DNA of 64,000 nucleotides, from positions 1 to 64,000 of the forward strand of contig JAQCIK010000011.1 in NCBI GenBank assembly GCA_027592035.1. The letters run 5' to 3'. Below, one piece after another: positions 16,533-24,681 of this stretch; the stretch's first letter is position 1, and the number at the start of each line of letters is the position of its first letter. The stretch comes from Casp-actino8 sp001510455. GTDB lineage: Bacteria > Actinomycetota > Acidimicrobiia > Acidimicrobiales > Ilumatobacteraceae. The position numbers and the translations under genes are program-made. The notes under the pieces are model-generated. The model saw nothing but the letters and a program-made list of their open reading frames with translations, was not told the origin of the DNA and searched no databases.

Positions 16533-17662
16533 CAGTTCTGCTCGTCGTCATCGCTTCGGTGATCGGTGTTGCCGCCGGAATCGTCGTCGAGCGTCGTCGC
16601 AAGGAGTCGGGTACGTCGATGGTCGCCGATGCATCGGTCGTCGATTCCGACGACGTCCTGCTCGAGCAAGCGATCGACGCGCTCGGTATCGGTGTGGTGG
16701 TCGCCTCGGCCGATGGAGAAATCGTGTTCGAGAACGCGATCGCCGGTGGGCCGACGGGAGCGCTGCATTCCGACGTCCTCGTCGAAGAGGCCATCGAGAT
16801 CCATGTTCGAGCCGCTCTGGAAGGTCAGACCCGTCGGCAGACCATCGAGTTGTTCGGACCACCTCGTCGGGTGGTGTCGGTGTCGGCGGTTCCTCTGGCC
16901 GATGGAGGAGCAGTGGCCATCGTCGAGGACGTGACCGAGCGATCACGCCTCGATGCAGTGCGCACCGACTTCGTCGCCAACATCAGTCACGAGTTGAAGA
17001 CACCCGTTGGCGCGCTCTCCGTACTCGCCGAGGCCTTGGTCGACGAGGATCAACCCGAGGTCGTTCAGCGACTTGCCGACAAGATGGTGCGCGAGGCCAT
17101 ACGGGCGGGTCGGACGATCGACGATCTCCTCGAGTTGTCGCGTATCGAGCTGGGCGGCGAGGCCGTGAAGGACGTGGTGCTCGGATCGATGGTTGTGGAC
17201 GAGTCGGTGAGCCGTGCTCGATCGTTGGCCGAACGGGCTGGAATCGAACTGCACGTCGAGCCGTCCAGCGATCGAATTCGAATGTTGGGTGATCGTCGAC
17301 AGCTGGTTTCGGCGCTCGGAAATCTCGTCGAGAACGCCGTCAAGTATTCCGATCCCGACTCACGAGTCGAAGTCTCGGCTCGCTCCGATGGGCGATGGGT
17401 CGAGTTGTCGGTACGTGATTTCGGTGTCGGTATCCCGCAGAAGGATCTCGACCGAATCTTCGAGCGCTTCTACCGAGTCGATCGAGCCCGTTCTCGGGAG
17501 ACGGGTGGGACCGGCCTCGGTCTCGCCATCGTTCGTCATGTCGCCACCAACCACGGTGGAGACGTCCAGGTGACGAGTGTGGAGGGTGAGGGTTCGACAT
17601 TCACCCTTCGAGTCCCGGCGGCGCCGGGTCTGGTGTCGGCGTCGATGCGCGACGCCGGTTGA
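16529..17662 (+). CDS. senX3: sensor histidine kinase, SenX3/PhoR type
   Basis: Phosphate-responsive sensor kinase, 377 aa. One N-terminal membrane helix (about 2-19) leads to a PAS-like region with GIGVVVASADGEIVFEN and VEDVTERSRLD. The HisKA box FVANISHELKTP carries the phosphorylated His154. The HATPase has NLVENAVKYS (N-box), DFGVGIP (G1), FERFYRVD (F-box) and GTGLGLAIV (G2). No large periplasmic sensor domain is present, as in SenX3, so input probably comes through PhoU/Pst. It is coupled to phoU2 by a four-base overlap. Confidence 0.93.
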   Translation: MTVLLVVIASVIGVAAGIVVERRRKESGTSMVADASVVDSDDVLLEQAIDALGIGVVVASADGEIVFENAIAGGPTGALHSDVLVEEAIEIHVRAALEGQTRRQTIELFGPPRRVVSVSAVPLADGGAVAIVEDVTERSRLDAVRTDFVANISHELKTPVGALSVLAEALVDEDQPEVVQRLADKMVREAIRAGRTIDDLLELSRIELGGEAVKDVVLGSMVVDESVSRARSLAERAGIELHVEPSSDRIRMLGDRRQLVSALGNLVENAVKYSDPDSRVEVSARSDGRWVELSVRDFGVGIPQKDLDRIFERFYRVDRARSRETGGTGLGLAIVRHVATNHGGDVQVTSVEGEGSTFTLRVPAAPGLVSASMRDAG

Positions 17663-17687
17663 CGGAACGACGAGGAGAAACGACCCC

Positions 17688-18395
17688 ATGCCCTCTCAGA
17701 CGGTTCTCTTGGTGGAAGATGAGGAGAGTTTCGTCGACGCGCTGACCGTCGGCCTGAAGCGCGAAGGATTCCGGGTCGAAGTGGCGCGCGACGGTCTGGA
17801 GGCCCTCAGCCGATTCGATCTGGTTCAGCCCGATGTGGTGTTGCTCGACGTGATGTTGCCGAAGATGTCCGGAATCGACGTCTGTCGACAACTGCGCAAG
17901 CGCACCCAGGTTCCGATCATCATGGTCACGGCTAAGGGCGCCGAGATCGACACCGTGGTTGGGCTCGAGGTGGGGGCCGACGACTACATCACGAAGCCCT
18001 ATCGCATGCGCGAACTCGTCGCTCGTATGCGTGCGGTGATGCGGCGAGTCTCGACCGAGCGTGGTTCCACGCCGGCCGAGATCGACGGTTCGATCCTCGA
18101 AGTTGGTGACGTGACCCTCGATCCCGACGAGCACGTCGTGCGCGTTCGTGGCGAACAGGTTCAGATGCCGCTGAAGGAGTTCGAGTTGCTCCACCTTCTC
18201 CTCGCCAATGCCGGTCGAGTCCTCGCACGGGAGACACTCATCGATCGAGTGTGGGGTATCGATTATGTCGGTGACACCAAGACCCTCGACGTTCACGTCA
18301 AGAGATTGCGCGCCAAGATCGAGGATGAGCCTTCCGATCCGAAACGCATCGTGACGATCCGTGGTCTCGGCTACAAGTTCGAACGATCTCGCTGA
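17688..18395 (+). CDS. regX3: response regulator, RegX3/PhoP (PhoB) type
   Basis: OmpR/PhoB-family regulator, 235 aa. The receiver has the acidic pocket ED at 10-12, phospho-acceptor Asp54 (LLDVMLP), the conserved Thr in MVTAKG and Lys103. The winged-helix C-domain contains LKEFELLHLLLANAGRVLARETLIDRVWG and ends TIRGLGYKFE. The start is placed at ATG 17688 after a GAGGAG site. It is the natural candidate to bind the GTTCA-type direct repeats at 11040-11061 and 57971-57992. Confidence 0.94.
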   Translation: MPSQTVLLVEDEESFVDALTVGLKREGFRVEVARDGLEALSRFDLVQPDVVLLDVMLPKMSGIDVCRQLRKRTQVPIIMVTAKGAEIDTVVGLEVGADDYITKPYRMRELVARMRAVMRRVSTERGSTPAEIDGSILEVGDVTLDPDEHVVRVRGEQVQMPLKEFELLHLLLANAGRVLARETLIDRVWGIDYVGDTKTLDVHVKRLRAKIEDEPSDPKRIVTIRGLGYKFERSR

Positions 18396-18403
18396 ACGTG
18401 CCC

Positions 18404-18425
18404 GGTGTCGTGATGACACGACACC
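18404..18425 (+). promoter_or_regulatory. inverted repeat abutting the MFS promoter
   Basis: Perfect 9-bp arms GGTGTCGTG-atga-CACGACACC that end at the base before the TAACAT -10 box of the next gene and begin nine bases after the regX3 stop. It could be the regX3 terminator, a repressor site covering the -35 region, or both. Confidence 0.45.
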
Positions 18426-18431
18426 TAACAT
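18426..18431 (+). promoter_or_regulatory. -10 box of the leaderless MFS transcript
   Basis: TAACAT lies six bases (gacgat) before the GTG at 18438. Confidence 0.6.
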
Positions 18432-18437
18432 GACGAT

Positions 18438-19793
18438 GTGAGCGACGCCGAGAATTCAGAACCTTCGGGTCGGCGTCGACGTTCGTCTCACCCCGAACCG
18501 AAGTACCAGCATCAGTTCAGGGCGTCGCCCTTCACTCGCCTCGTTCGGGTGCACGCACTGTTCGCGGCCGGTGAGGCATCGATGGCCGTTGCCCTGGCCG
18601 ATTCACTCTTCTTGTCGATCACCCCTGGTGAGGCGCGTAGTCGCGTGGTGTTGTTCCTCGCCATCAGCTTCGCACCGTTCATCGTTCTGGGTCGTTTCAT
18701 CGGCCCGGTCATCGACCAGATGCCCGGTGGTCGACGACTCCTCGTCGTCCTCATCGCGACGTTGCGAGTCGCAGTGATGATCGCGATGGTCTCCCAGCTC
18801 GAATCGCTGTTGCTCTTTCCCCTCGCCTTCCTCGCCATGGTGCTCAACAAGACCTACGGGGTGTCGAAGTCGGCGATGCTCCCGTCGCTCACCAAGAGCG
18901 AGGCCGACCTGGTGGAAGCCAATGCGAAATTGGGCGTGACGTCGGGAATCATCGGATTCGCTGGGGCGGTGCCAGCGGGTTTGTTGAGCCTGATCTCCCC
19001 GAAAGCCACCCTCGTGTTCGGTGCGATCTTGTTCGGCCTCGGTGGACTGGCCGCCCTGAGACTGCCGCGGATGCAAGTGGCTCGCTCGGAGGCCGGCGAG
19101 CTCGAGATCCGAGAACTCCGTCAGGCCGGTGTCGTGATCGCCGCCTCGGCGATGGGACTCGTCCGGGCGAGTGTCGGATTCCTCTTCTTCCATCTGGCCT
19201 TCTGGTTTGCCGATCCGCAACGATCACAAGTGGTCGGTGTGGCGAGCAACGGACGGTGGAAGCAGGTCGAGTACCACTTCGGGCCGCAGTTCGGAATCTT
19301 CTGGTTCGGTGCCGCCGTGAGTCTGGCCGCCATCGGAACCTTGCTCGGCAACCTCAGCGCGAAGAAACTGGGTCGCTTCAAGTACGTGGAGACCCTTCTG
19401 GTGATCGGATTGATCCTGATCGGTGCGGCCGGAATCGTGACGGCGGTGGCGGTGACCACGGTCGTGGCCTTGTTGATGGCCGCCACTGTCAACTTCGCGG
19501 CCGCCATCGCCAACATGGCGTTCGAGACCATCGTTCAGCGTGACGCACCCGATGTGAATCGTGGCCGTGCCATCGCCAACTTCCAGACCCGATTCCAATT
19601 GATGTGGGTGGCGGCCGGATTGGTTCCCGTGCTGTTCCATCTGCCGGGTTCGGTGGGTTTCGCGATCGTCGCCGGTCTGGGTTTGTCGGGTGCGGGTGCC
19701 TACTGGTTCGGACTGACCCAAGTGCGGCGCGGTGCGACCGATCCTTTGACCCTGCGGTCGTACATCGGTTCTCGAATCAGTCGGCGTCGCTGA
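18438..19793 (+). CDS. MFS transporter
   Basis: A 451-aa integral membrane protein with about 12 helices after a basic, polar N-terminus (RRRRSSHPEPKYQHQ). It has MFS-like features: LGRFIGPVIDQMPGGRR in the 2-3 loop (GxLaDrxGrr type), duplicated halves and an internal central loop rich in charged residues. An unusual soluble-looking insertion around residues 255-285 (SNGRWKQVEYHFGP) precedes the second half. The substrate is unknown. Its 3' end overlaps the convergent zincin-like gene by 17 bases. Confidence 0.75.
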   Translation: MSDAENSEPSGRRRRSSHPEPKYQHQFRASPFTRLVRVHALFAAGEASMAVALADSLFLSITPGEARSRVVLFLAISFAPFIVLGRFIGPVIDQMPGGRRLLVVLIATLRVAVMIAMVSQLESLLLFPLAFLAMVLNKTYGVSKSAMLPSLTKSEADLVEANAKLGVTSGIIGFAGAVPAGLLSLISPKATLVFGAILFGLGGLAALRLPRMQVARSEAGELEIRELRQAGVVIAASAMGLVRASVGFLFFHLAFWFADPQRSQVVGVASNGRWKQVEYHFGPQFGIFWFGAAVSLAAIGTLLGNLSAKKLGRFKYVETLLVIGLILIGAAGIVTAVAVTTVVALLMAATVNFAAAIANMAFETIVQRDAPDVNRGRAIANFQTRFQLMWVAAGLVPVLFHLPGSVGFAIVAGLGLSGAGAYWFGLTQVRRGATDPLTLRSYIGSRISRRR

Positions 19794-20979
19794 TCTCGAG
19801 TCGGGCGAGCCACAGCCCCGGTGCGTCGAGTTCGGCCGGAGTCGGAATAGCCGTGGTCCGATCGAACAAGGGATCGAGTCCTCGTGCTCCGGCTCGTTCG
19901 ACCACACCGGCCACGAACGACTTCCCTTGCTCGACCCGAGAGCGGTCGAGTCGGAGTCCGAGCAGTCGTTCGACGAAGGTCGTCTCTTCACCCGATTCGA
20001 TTCGACGACGGCGGGCCGCCTCGGCGATGCGAGCCGGATTACCGAGGATGCGCGCTCCGACTTGGTCGGCGATGTGGTCGGCCCAACCGACGACGAGTGA
20101 GAGCACGGTGTCGATGTGGGGCTGCAGTCGATCCTGTTCGGGTGACCGCATCGCACCCAGAAGAACTTCGGGGTCACCGAGCACGTTCTGCAGTGACTGC
20201 ATGATCTGCATCGGATCGGAGGACTCGATCGAGGACAGCTTGTCCATGATCGCGTTGGGGTCGGGTCGGAAAGCCGCCACGTGCGAGCAGACGAGTCGTT
20301 CGACCTCGGACGCGACATGGGGGATCGAGATGATCGTGTGCAATGTGAGTTCACTGATCAGCGTCCACATACGGGCGTCATCGGTCGACAGGTTCCACTC
20401 GGTGGCGAATTCGTCGATGTTGGTGAGCACGAACATGGGTGCTCGTCCGGCGCGACGGGGGAGTGGCAGGTCGTATTGGCCGAGTGAGCGCTTGGCGAGC
20501 AACCCGACCATCGATCCGACGGTCATTCCCATCATGGTGGGTGCGAGCAGACCAGAGAACTGACCGAGCATGGCCGCCATCGGATCATCGTCGGTGTCAG
20601 TGGGTTTCTGGGCCAGTGCGGTGGCCAGATCGGTGAAGAACGGTCGGTAGTCCTCGAGTGTGGTGTCGACCCAGGCGGTGCGCGTGACGACGGCCGGTTC
20701 GACGGCCAGTACCGGAAGCGCCCGCTCGGTGACCGCCTCGAGCTGATCGACGACGATGCGTCCGAGATCGACGAACGACATACGCGCCGTCGGATCGGGA
20801 TTGGATTCGGTCTGGCCGCCGGTGGCGGTGAGTAGGGCCACCTGTCGAGCGGTGTCCCATTGGACCGGTCCCTGGTCGGCGAACATCTTCATCATCTCGC
20901 CGAAGAAAGGGAGTCCGGCGAAAGGATTCGGGCTGTCGTCATCGGAGTCCCCGAACGGAAACGGTGAGCCGTCAGCCAT
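19777..20979 (-). CDS. zincin-like protein (PF10103/TIGR03624 type), probably inactive
   Basis: A 400-aa protein of the actinobacterial 'putative hydrolase / coenzyme F420-associated' type. It is recognised from the Pro/Asp-rich N-terminus with FPFG, the PLLAPTMMGMTVGSMVGLLA segment and the late block FVAGVVERAGARGLDPLF. Active relatives carry HExxH in the central helix. Here the matching place reads ELTLHTIISIPH, so the catalytic Glu and second His are missing. Its role is unknown, and it may act as a pseudo-enzyme. The start is fixed by a leaderless promoter, divergent from the epimerase. Confidence 0.7.
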   Translation of the reverse strand: MADGSPFPFGDSDDDSPNPFAGLPFFGEMMKMFADQGPVQWDTARQVALLTATGGQTESNPDPTARMSFVDLGRIVVDQLEAVTERALPVLAVEPAVVTRTAWVDTTLEDYRPFFTDLATALAQKPTDTDDDPMAAMLGQFSGLLAPTMMGMTVGSMVGLLAKRSLGQYDLPLPRRAGRAPMFVLTNIDEFATEWNLSTDDARMWTLISELTLHTIISIPHVASEVERLVCSHVAAFRPDPNAIMDKLSSIESSDPMQIMQSLQNVLGDPEVLLGAMRSPEQDRLQPHIDTVLSLVVGWADHIADQVGARILGNPARIAEAARRRRIESGEETTFVERLLGLRLDRSRVEQGKSFVAGVVERAGARGLDPLFDRTTAIPTPAELDAPGLWLARLEISDAD

Positions 20980-20985
20980 GGTCCG

Positions 20986-20991
20986 AGCCTA
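20986..20991 (-). promoter_or_regulatory. -10 box of the leaderless zincin-like transcript
   Basis: Minus-strand TAGGCT lies six bases (cggacc) before the ATG at 20979. Confidence 0.6.
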
Positions 20992-21021
20992 CGTCGCCCG
21001 ATTCGAGTGCGGCTCGACGAC

Positions 21022-21027
21022 TAGCGT
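21022..21027 (+). promoter_or_regulatory. -10 box of the epimerase gene
   Basis: TAGCGT lies seven bases before GTG 21035. It fixes the start and, with 20986-20991, makes a compact divergent promoter pair. Confidence 0.5.
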
Positions 21028-21034
21028 CACGAGA

Positions 21035-22084
21035 GTGACGATCAGTGAAACGCGACACGACCAGACGCTGAACCGATCGTCGAACGACCTCGTCACGGTT
21101 CTGGTGACCGGTGCGTTGTGGCCACTCGGTCGTCGGGTGGTCGAACGTCTCCGAGCCGATGATCGCTTCTCCGTGGTCGAGATCGAGCGTGGTGTTCGAT
21201 CCGACGTCCCGGCCATCGATGTCGATCGTGCCGATCTGCCGCGCATCGACGTGGTCGTTCACTTGGCGCCCGGTGATCACGACACACTCGCTGCTCGTGG
21301 CCGCAGTGCGGCGGTCGGGACACCCGAACTCCTGGCCGAGGCCACTCGCCGTCACACGACCCACCTCGTGGTGCTGTCGTCGGCGATGGTGTACGGCGCG
21401 TGGCCCGACAATCCGGTGCCACTCACCGAGGACATCGCACTTCGCCCCGATTTCGGTTTCGCCTTCGCGCGACAACTCGCAACCGTCGAACAGATGGTCG
21501 ACGACTGGCGACTCGCATCGCCCGGTCGCTCGGTCACGGTTCTGCGACCGGTGCCGGCGATGGCCGCCGATGGAACGTCGTCACTCGTTCGAGCTCTGGC
21601 AGCCGGGATGGGTGGTCGCCTCGGTGAAGACGACGTTCCGGCTCAGTTCCTCCATCTCGACGATCTCGCGTCGGCGGTGGTGCTGGCCGTCGATCGCCGT
21701 CTGTCGGGCATCTACAACGTGGCCCCCGACGGTCACGTCCCGGGTTCGCGAGTTCGTTCGTTGTGGGGAATGGCTCCCCGGTTGCGGCTTCCCGATCGGG
21801 TGGGAGAGGTGGTCGCCGACCTGCGGTGGCGATTCCAGCGGGGTCCGATTCCCCCGGGTCTACGTCCCTATGTGCGCTCACCATGGCTCGTCTCGAACGG
21901 CAAGCTACGCGCCGAGGGATGGTCGCCCACCGTCACCAACGAGCAGACCTTCGTCGAAGGAACCGAGACGAAGTGGTGGACGATGATCACACCGAAGCGC
22001 AAACAAGAGATCGCTCTCGGTGCGATGACCGCGGTGATCGTGGGTGGGTTGATCGCTCTGATCCGCGCTCTGCGTCGGCGTTAG
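21035..22084 (+). CDS. NAD-dependent epimerase/dehydratase (extended SDR)
   Basis: A 349-aa protein. The Rossmann N-terminus reads TVLVTGALWPLGRRVVERL (a variant of GxxGxxG). Next come VVHLAP and VVLSSAMVYG, with a Tyr in the SDR catalytic position, but the usual YxxxK reads FAFARQLATVEQ, so the lysine is not obvious. Near the C-terminus it has WSPTVTNEQTFVEG, then a membrane helix (IALGAMTAVIVGGLIALI) and an Arg tail, suggesting membrane anchoring. The substrate is unknown. The stop overlaps the convergent HtrA-like gene by four bases. Confidence 0.75.
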   Translation: MTISETRHDQTLNRSSNDLVTVLVTGALWPLGRRVVERLRADDRFSVVEIERGVRSDVPAIDVDRADLPRIDVVVHLAPGDHDTLAARGRSAAVGTPELLAEATRRHTTHLVVLSSAMVYGAWPDNPVPLTEDIALRPDFGFAFARQLATVEQMVDDWRLASPGRSVTVLRPVPAMAADGTSSLVRALAAGMGGRLGEDDVPAQFLHLDDLASAVVLAVDRRLSGIYNVAPDGHVPGSRVRSLWGMAPRLRLPDRVGEVVADLRWRFQRGPIPPGLRPYVRSPWLVSNGKLRAEGWSPTVTNEQTFVEGTETKWWTMITPKRKQEIALGAMTAVIVGGLIALIRALRRR

Positions 22085-22875
22085 TCGGCCGAGCCGAGTC
22101 CGGAGAGCAGACTCGTCAGGACCGACTGGATCGTGTTGGTGTGGATGAGCACCACGTCGTTGCCTTCGTGGGTGCAGAGTCCGATCAGTCGTCCGGCGCG
22201 ATCGATGACGGGTGCACCCTCGGCGACCGAGAACGGATCGAAGGTCGTACTGCGGGTTCCGATGATCGCGCGTTGGTCGTCGGCGAGCGACATCACGCTC
22301 ATGCGATGAGCGCGTTCGGAGATGACGACCACGTCTTGATCGCGCGTGATCGGGACATTGGGCAGGCTCACGTCGGGAGTCGGTCCGTCGAGTGGAAGAG
22401 CGAGGATCGCAATGGACGTCGCCTCGTCGACGTGCACCACCTCGACGACGTGCGTGCTGCCGTCGGTGAGACGTACTCGGAGCTGAGAGCGATCGCCGAC
22501 TGCGGCCAGAGTGGTCACGAGGAGAGGCCCCCGTTCGACCATCACGGCGATCGGTGCATCGGAGCGTGAATCGTCGAGGCTCACCAGTTCGATGTCGGCT
22601 CCCGACAGTCGGATGGCATCCGACGTGTCGGTGCGTCCCGAGACCGGTCGGGCCAGGAGAGCCAGACCCACCACCACCAGAACTCCGGCGGAGATGGAAA
22701 AGGTGGTGACACCGCGACCCACTGACCGCAGAGACGTCGCATCGGACAGGCCGAGATAGGCGGTGGCCGCCATCTCGGACGGGTGGCGCCAGGTGCGCTC
22801 GTGTGGTGGGAGCGGCGCGGCCGGGAAGTCGTCGGGTTCGGATCCCGATGGCGAAGTGTGCTCTCCCACGAACAC
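22081..22875 (-). CDS. membrane-anchored trypsin-like (HtrA-like) protein lacking the catalytic triad
   Basis: 264 aa. The cytosolic N-terminus carries the actinobacterial HERTWRHPSE motif, followed by a membrane helix (about 58-76) and an external chymotrypsin-fold-like domain with RLTDGSTHVVEVVHVDEATSIAILALP. In active S1C proteases this fold shows TnaHVV, DLAvL and GNSGGP. Here the matching segments read TTLAAV, SIAIL and AEGAPV, so His, Asp and Ser are all missing. It is likely a pseudoprotease or binding module. The start (GTG 22875 or GTG 22869) is uncertain. Confidence 0.7.
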   Translation of the reverse strand: MFVGEHTSPSGSEPDDFPAAPLPPHERTWRHPSEMAATAYLGLSDATSLRSVGRGVTTFSISAGVLVVVGLALLARPVSGRTDTSDAIRLSGADIELVSLDDSRSDAPIAVMVERGPLLVTTLAAVGDRSQLRVRLTDGSTHVVEVVHVDEATSIAILALPLDGPTPDVSLPNVPITRDQDVVVISERAHRMSVMSLADDQRAIIGTRSTTFDPFSVAEGAPVIDRAGRLIGLCTHEGNDVVLIHTNTIQSVLTSLLSGLGSAD

Positions 22876-22944
22876 GTGAGACTAGTGATCGTTCGCCCGC
22901 GTGTGTTCGCGGGCCGGCAACCTCTGGCCACCCGAGATGCCCGC

Positions 22945-22950
22945 TACCAT
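22945..22950 (+). promoter_or_regulatory. -10 box of the leaderless moaE transcript
   Basis: TACCAT lies six bases (cggcgt) before GTG 22957. It supports that start over longer in-frame options. Confidence 0.6.
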
Positions 22951-22956
22951 CGGCGT

Positions 22957-23463
22957 GTGCTCTCGGAACGGACGAACGATCACTGGTTCGCTCTGACTCC
23001 CGACCCGTTGTCGATCCCCGAGGCCTACGAATGGGCGGTGCAGCCTCGCTGTGGTGCCGTGGTGGTCTTCTCCGGCACCGTGCGTGATCATGCCGAAGAG
23101 GCTGGAGTACGCCGCGACGGAGTCACTCATCTGGTGTACGAGGCGTACGACGAGCAGGTGCTCCCGCGATTCGCGACGATCGTCGACGAGATGAGAGCTC
23201 GTTGGTCCGATCTGGGTCGGGTGGTCGTGTGGCATCGAGTGGGTCGTCTCGAACTCGAGGAATCATCGGTGGTCGTGGCGGTGTCCTCACCCCATCGCCC
23301 CGATGCGTTCGCCGCGGCACGATTCGCGATCGATGCCGTGAAGTCGTCGGCACCGATCTGGAAACTCGAGGAGTGGTCCGACGGTCGAGACTGGGGAACC
23401 GGCGCGACGTCGATCACCGAAGCGTCACGTGTCGAATCGGTCGATGAGGCCTCGTCACGATGA
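22957..23463 (+). CDS. moaE: molybdopterin synthase catalytic subunit MoaE
   Basis: MoaE, with MoaD, turns precursor Z (cPMP) into molybdopterin. The 168-aa protein shows GAVVVFSGTVRD, LVYEAYDEQVLPR, VWHRVGRLELEESSVVVAVSSPHR (His/Arg substrate pocket) and SSAPIWKLEEW with the conserved Lys. There is no adjacent moaD. Molybdenum enzymes in the window are the sulfite-oxidase-like protein (38926) and the CoxL-like protein (53219). The stop overlaps the next small gene (ATGA). Confidence 0.92.
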   Translation: MLSERTNDHWFALTPDPLSIPEAYEWAVQPRCGAVVVFSGTVRDHAEEAGVRRDGVTHLVYEAYDEQVLPRFATIVDEMRARWSDLGRVVVWHRVGRLELEESSVVVAVSSPHRPDAFAAARFAIDAVKSSAPIWKLEEWSDGRDWGTGATSITEASRVESVDEASSR

Positions 23464-23687
23464 CCGTCGTTCTCGTCGGCGTGGTGGCGGTGTGCCTCGC
23501 CATCTTCCTCGCCCTGGCGATCGCTCGACGTACACCATCGAGTGACGACGGAGTTGCTTCGTTCCGCAAACATCTCGACGCGCTGTCGCCTGAAGCGCGT
23601 CGTCAAGTGATCGATCGAATGAACGAAACTCAAAAGCCGAACGGTCCGAGCGACCCCGACGATCCGGGAATCAGCCATGGCACGTGA
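23460..23687 (+). CDS. small single-helix membrane protein
   Basis: 75 aa. The N-terminal helix (TVVLVGVVAVCLAIFLALAIA, residues 2-22) is followed by a charged cytosolic tail with FRKHLDALSPEARRQVIDRMNE. It is coupled by overlap to moaE upstream, and it overlaps mreB downstream by 11 bases, so the three are one operon. The function is unknown. Its place just before mreB may hint at a cell-envelope role. Confidence 0.7.
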   Translation: MTVVLVGVVAVCLAIFLALAIARRTPSSDDGVASFRKHLDALSPEARRQVIDRMNETQKPNGPSDPDDPGISHGT

Positions 23688-24681
23688 CCTCGCGATCGAC
23701 CTCGGAACGGCGAACACCCTCGTGTACATGAAGGGTCGCGGCATCGTGCTGAACGAGCCGTCGGTGATCGCGCTCAATCGCCAGACCGGTGAGGTGTTGG
23801 CCACCGGCCACGACGCCTGGAACATGATCGGCCGGACGCCCGGATACATCGTGGCGGTTCGCCCCTTGCGCGGGGGAGCCATCACCGACTTCGACGTGAC
23901 CGAGCGCATGATTCGCCTGCTCCTGCAGCGAGTGGGTGTGAGTCGTTTCACCCGCCCCAAGGTGGTCATTTGCGTGCCGTCGGCCATCACCGAGGTCGAA
24001 CGACGGGCGGTGACCGACGCCGCCCGACGAGCCGGTGCCGCCGACGCCCAGTTGATCGAGCAGCCGATGGCCGCTGCAATCGGTGCCAACCTCCCGATCG
24101 ACGAACCGGTCGGCAACATGGTGATCGACATCGGTGGTGGAACGAGTGAGACCGCCGTGATCAGCCTCGGTGGCATCGTCGCTCTCGAAGCCGTGCGCGT
24201 GGGCAGTTTCGACATCGACAACGCGATCCAGAACTACGTCCGACGTGAGCACGGCATCGCCATCGGTGAGCGAACGGCCGAGGAGATCAAGTTGGCGATC
24301 GGTTCGGCGGCGGCCACTCCCGACGAAGTCGAAGCGGAGGTGAGCGGACGCGACCTGATGATGGGGTTGCCGAAGACCGTGATCCTCACACCCGAAGAGA
24401 TTCGTTACGCGATCGACGACGTGGTCACCCAGATCGTGCAGTCGGTGGTGCGTTGTCTCGCCAAGGCACCGCCCGAACTCGCACAGGACTTCTTGGTGCG
24501 CGGTATGTACCTCGTGGGTGGTGGTGGTCTGCTTCGTGGTCTCGCCGATCGGATCGAGCGTGAGACCCAGGTTCCGGTTCGCATGTCGAACATGCCCCTC
24601 GAGGCCGTGGTACTCGGCGCCGGACACTGCATCGAGAACTACGACGCTCTGAAGCGCATGTTCATGGGGCAGCGACGCTGA
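23677..24681 (+). CDS. mreB: rod-shape determining protein MreB
   Basis: Actin-like ATPase that forms membrane filaments guiding lateral cell-wall growth. The 334-aa protein shows the phosphate-1 motif AIDLGTANTLVY, LNEPSVIALN, RPLRGGAITDFDVTERM, VCVPSAITEVERRAV, the phosphate-2 motif MVIDIGGGTSETAVISLGGIV, and MYLVGGGGLLRGLADRI in the adenosine pocket. mreC and mreD do not follow; the next gene is an enoyl-CoA hydratase overlapping the stop by one base. It is therefore an orphan mreB in a moaE operon. Confidence 0.95.
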   Translation: MARDLAIDLGTANTLVYMKGRGIVLNEPSVIALNRQTGEVLATGHDAWNMIGRTPGYIVAVRPLRGGAITDFDVTERMIRLLLQRVGVSRFTRPKVVICVPSAITEVERRAVTDAARRAGAADAQLIEQPMAAAIGANLPIDEPVGNMVIDIGGGTSETAVISLGGIVALEAVRVGSFDIDNAIQNYVRREHGIAIGERTAEEIKLAIGSAAATPDEVEAEVSGRDLMMGLPKTVILTPEEIRYAIDDVVTQIVQSVVRCLAKAPPELAQDFLVRGMYLVGGGGLLRGLADRIERETQVPVRMSNMPLEAVVLGAGHCIENYDALKRMFMGQRR

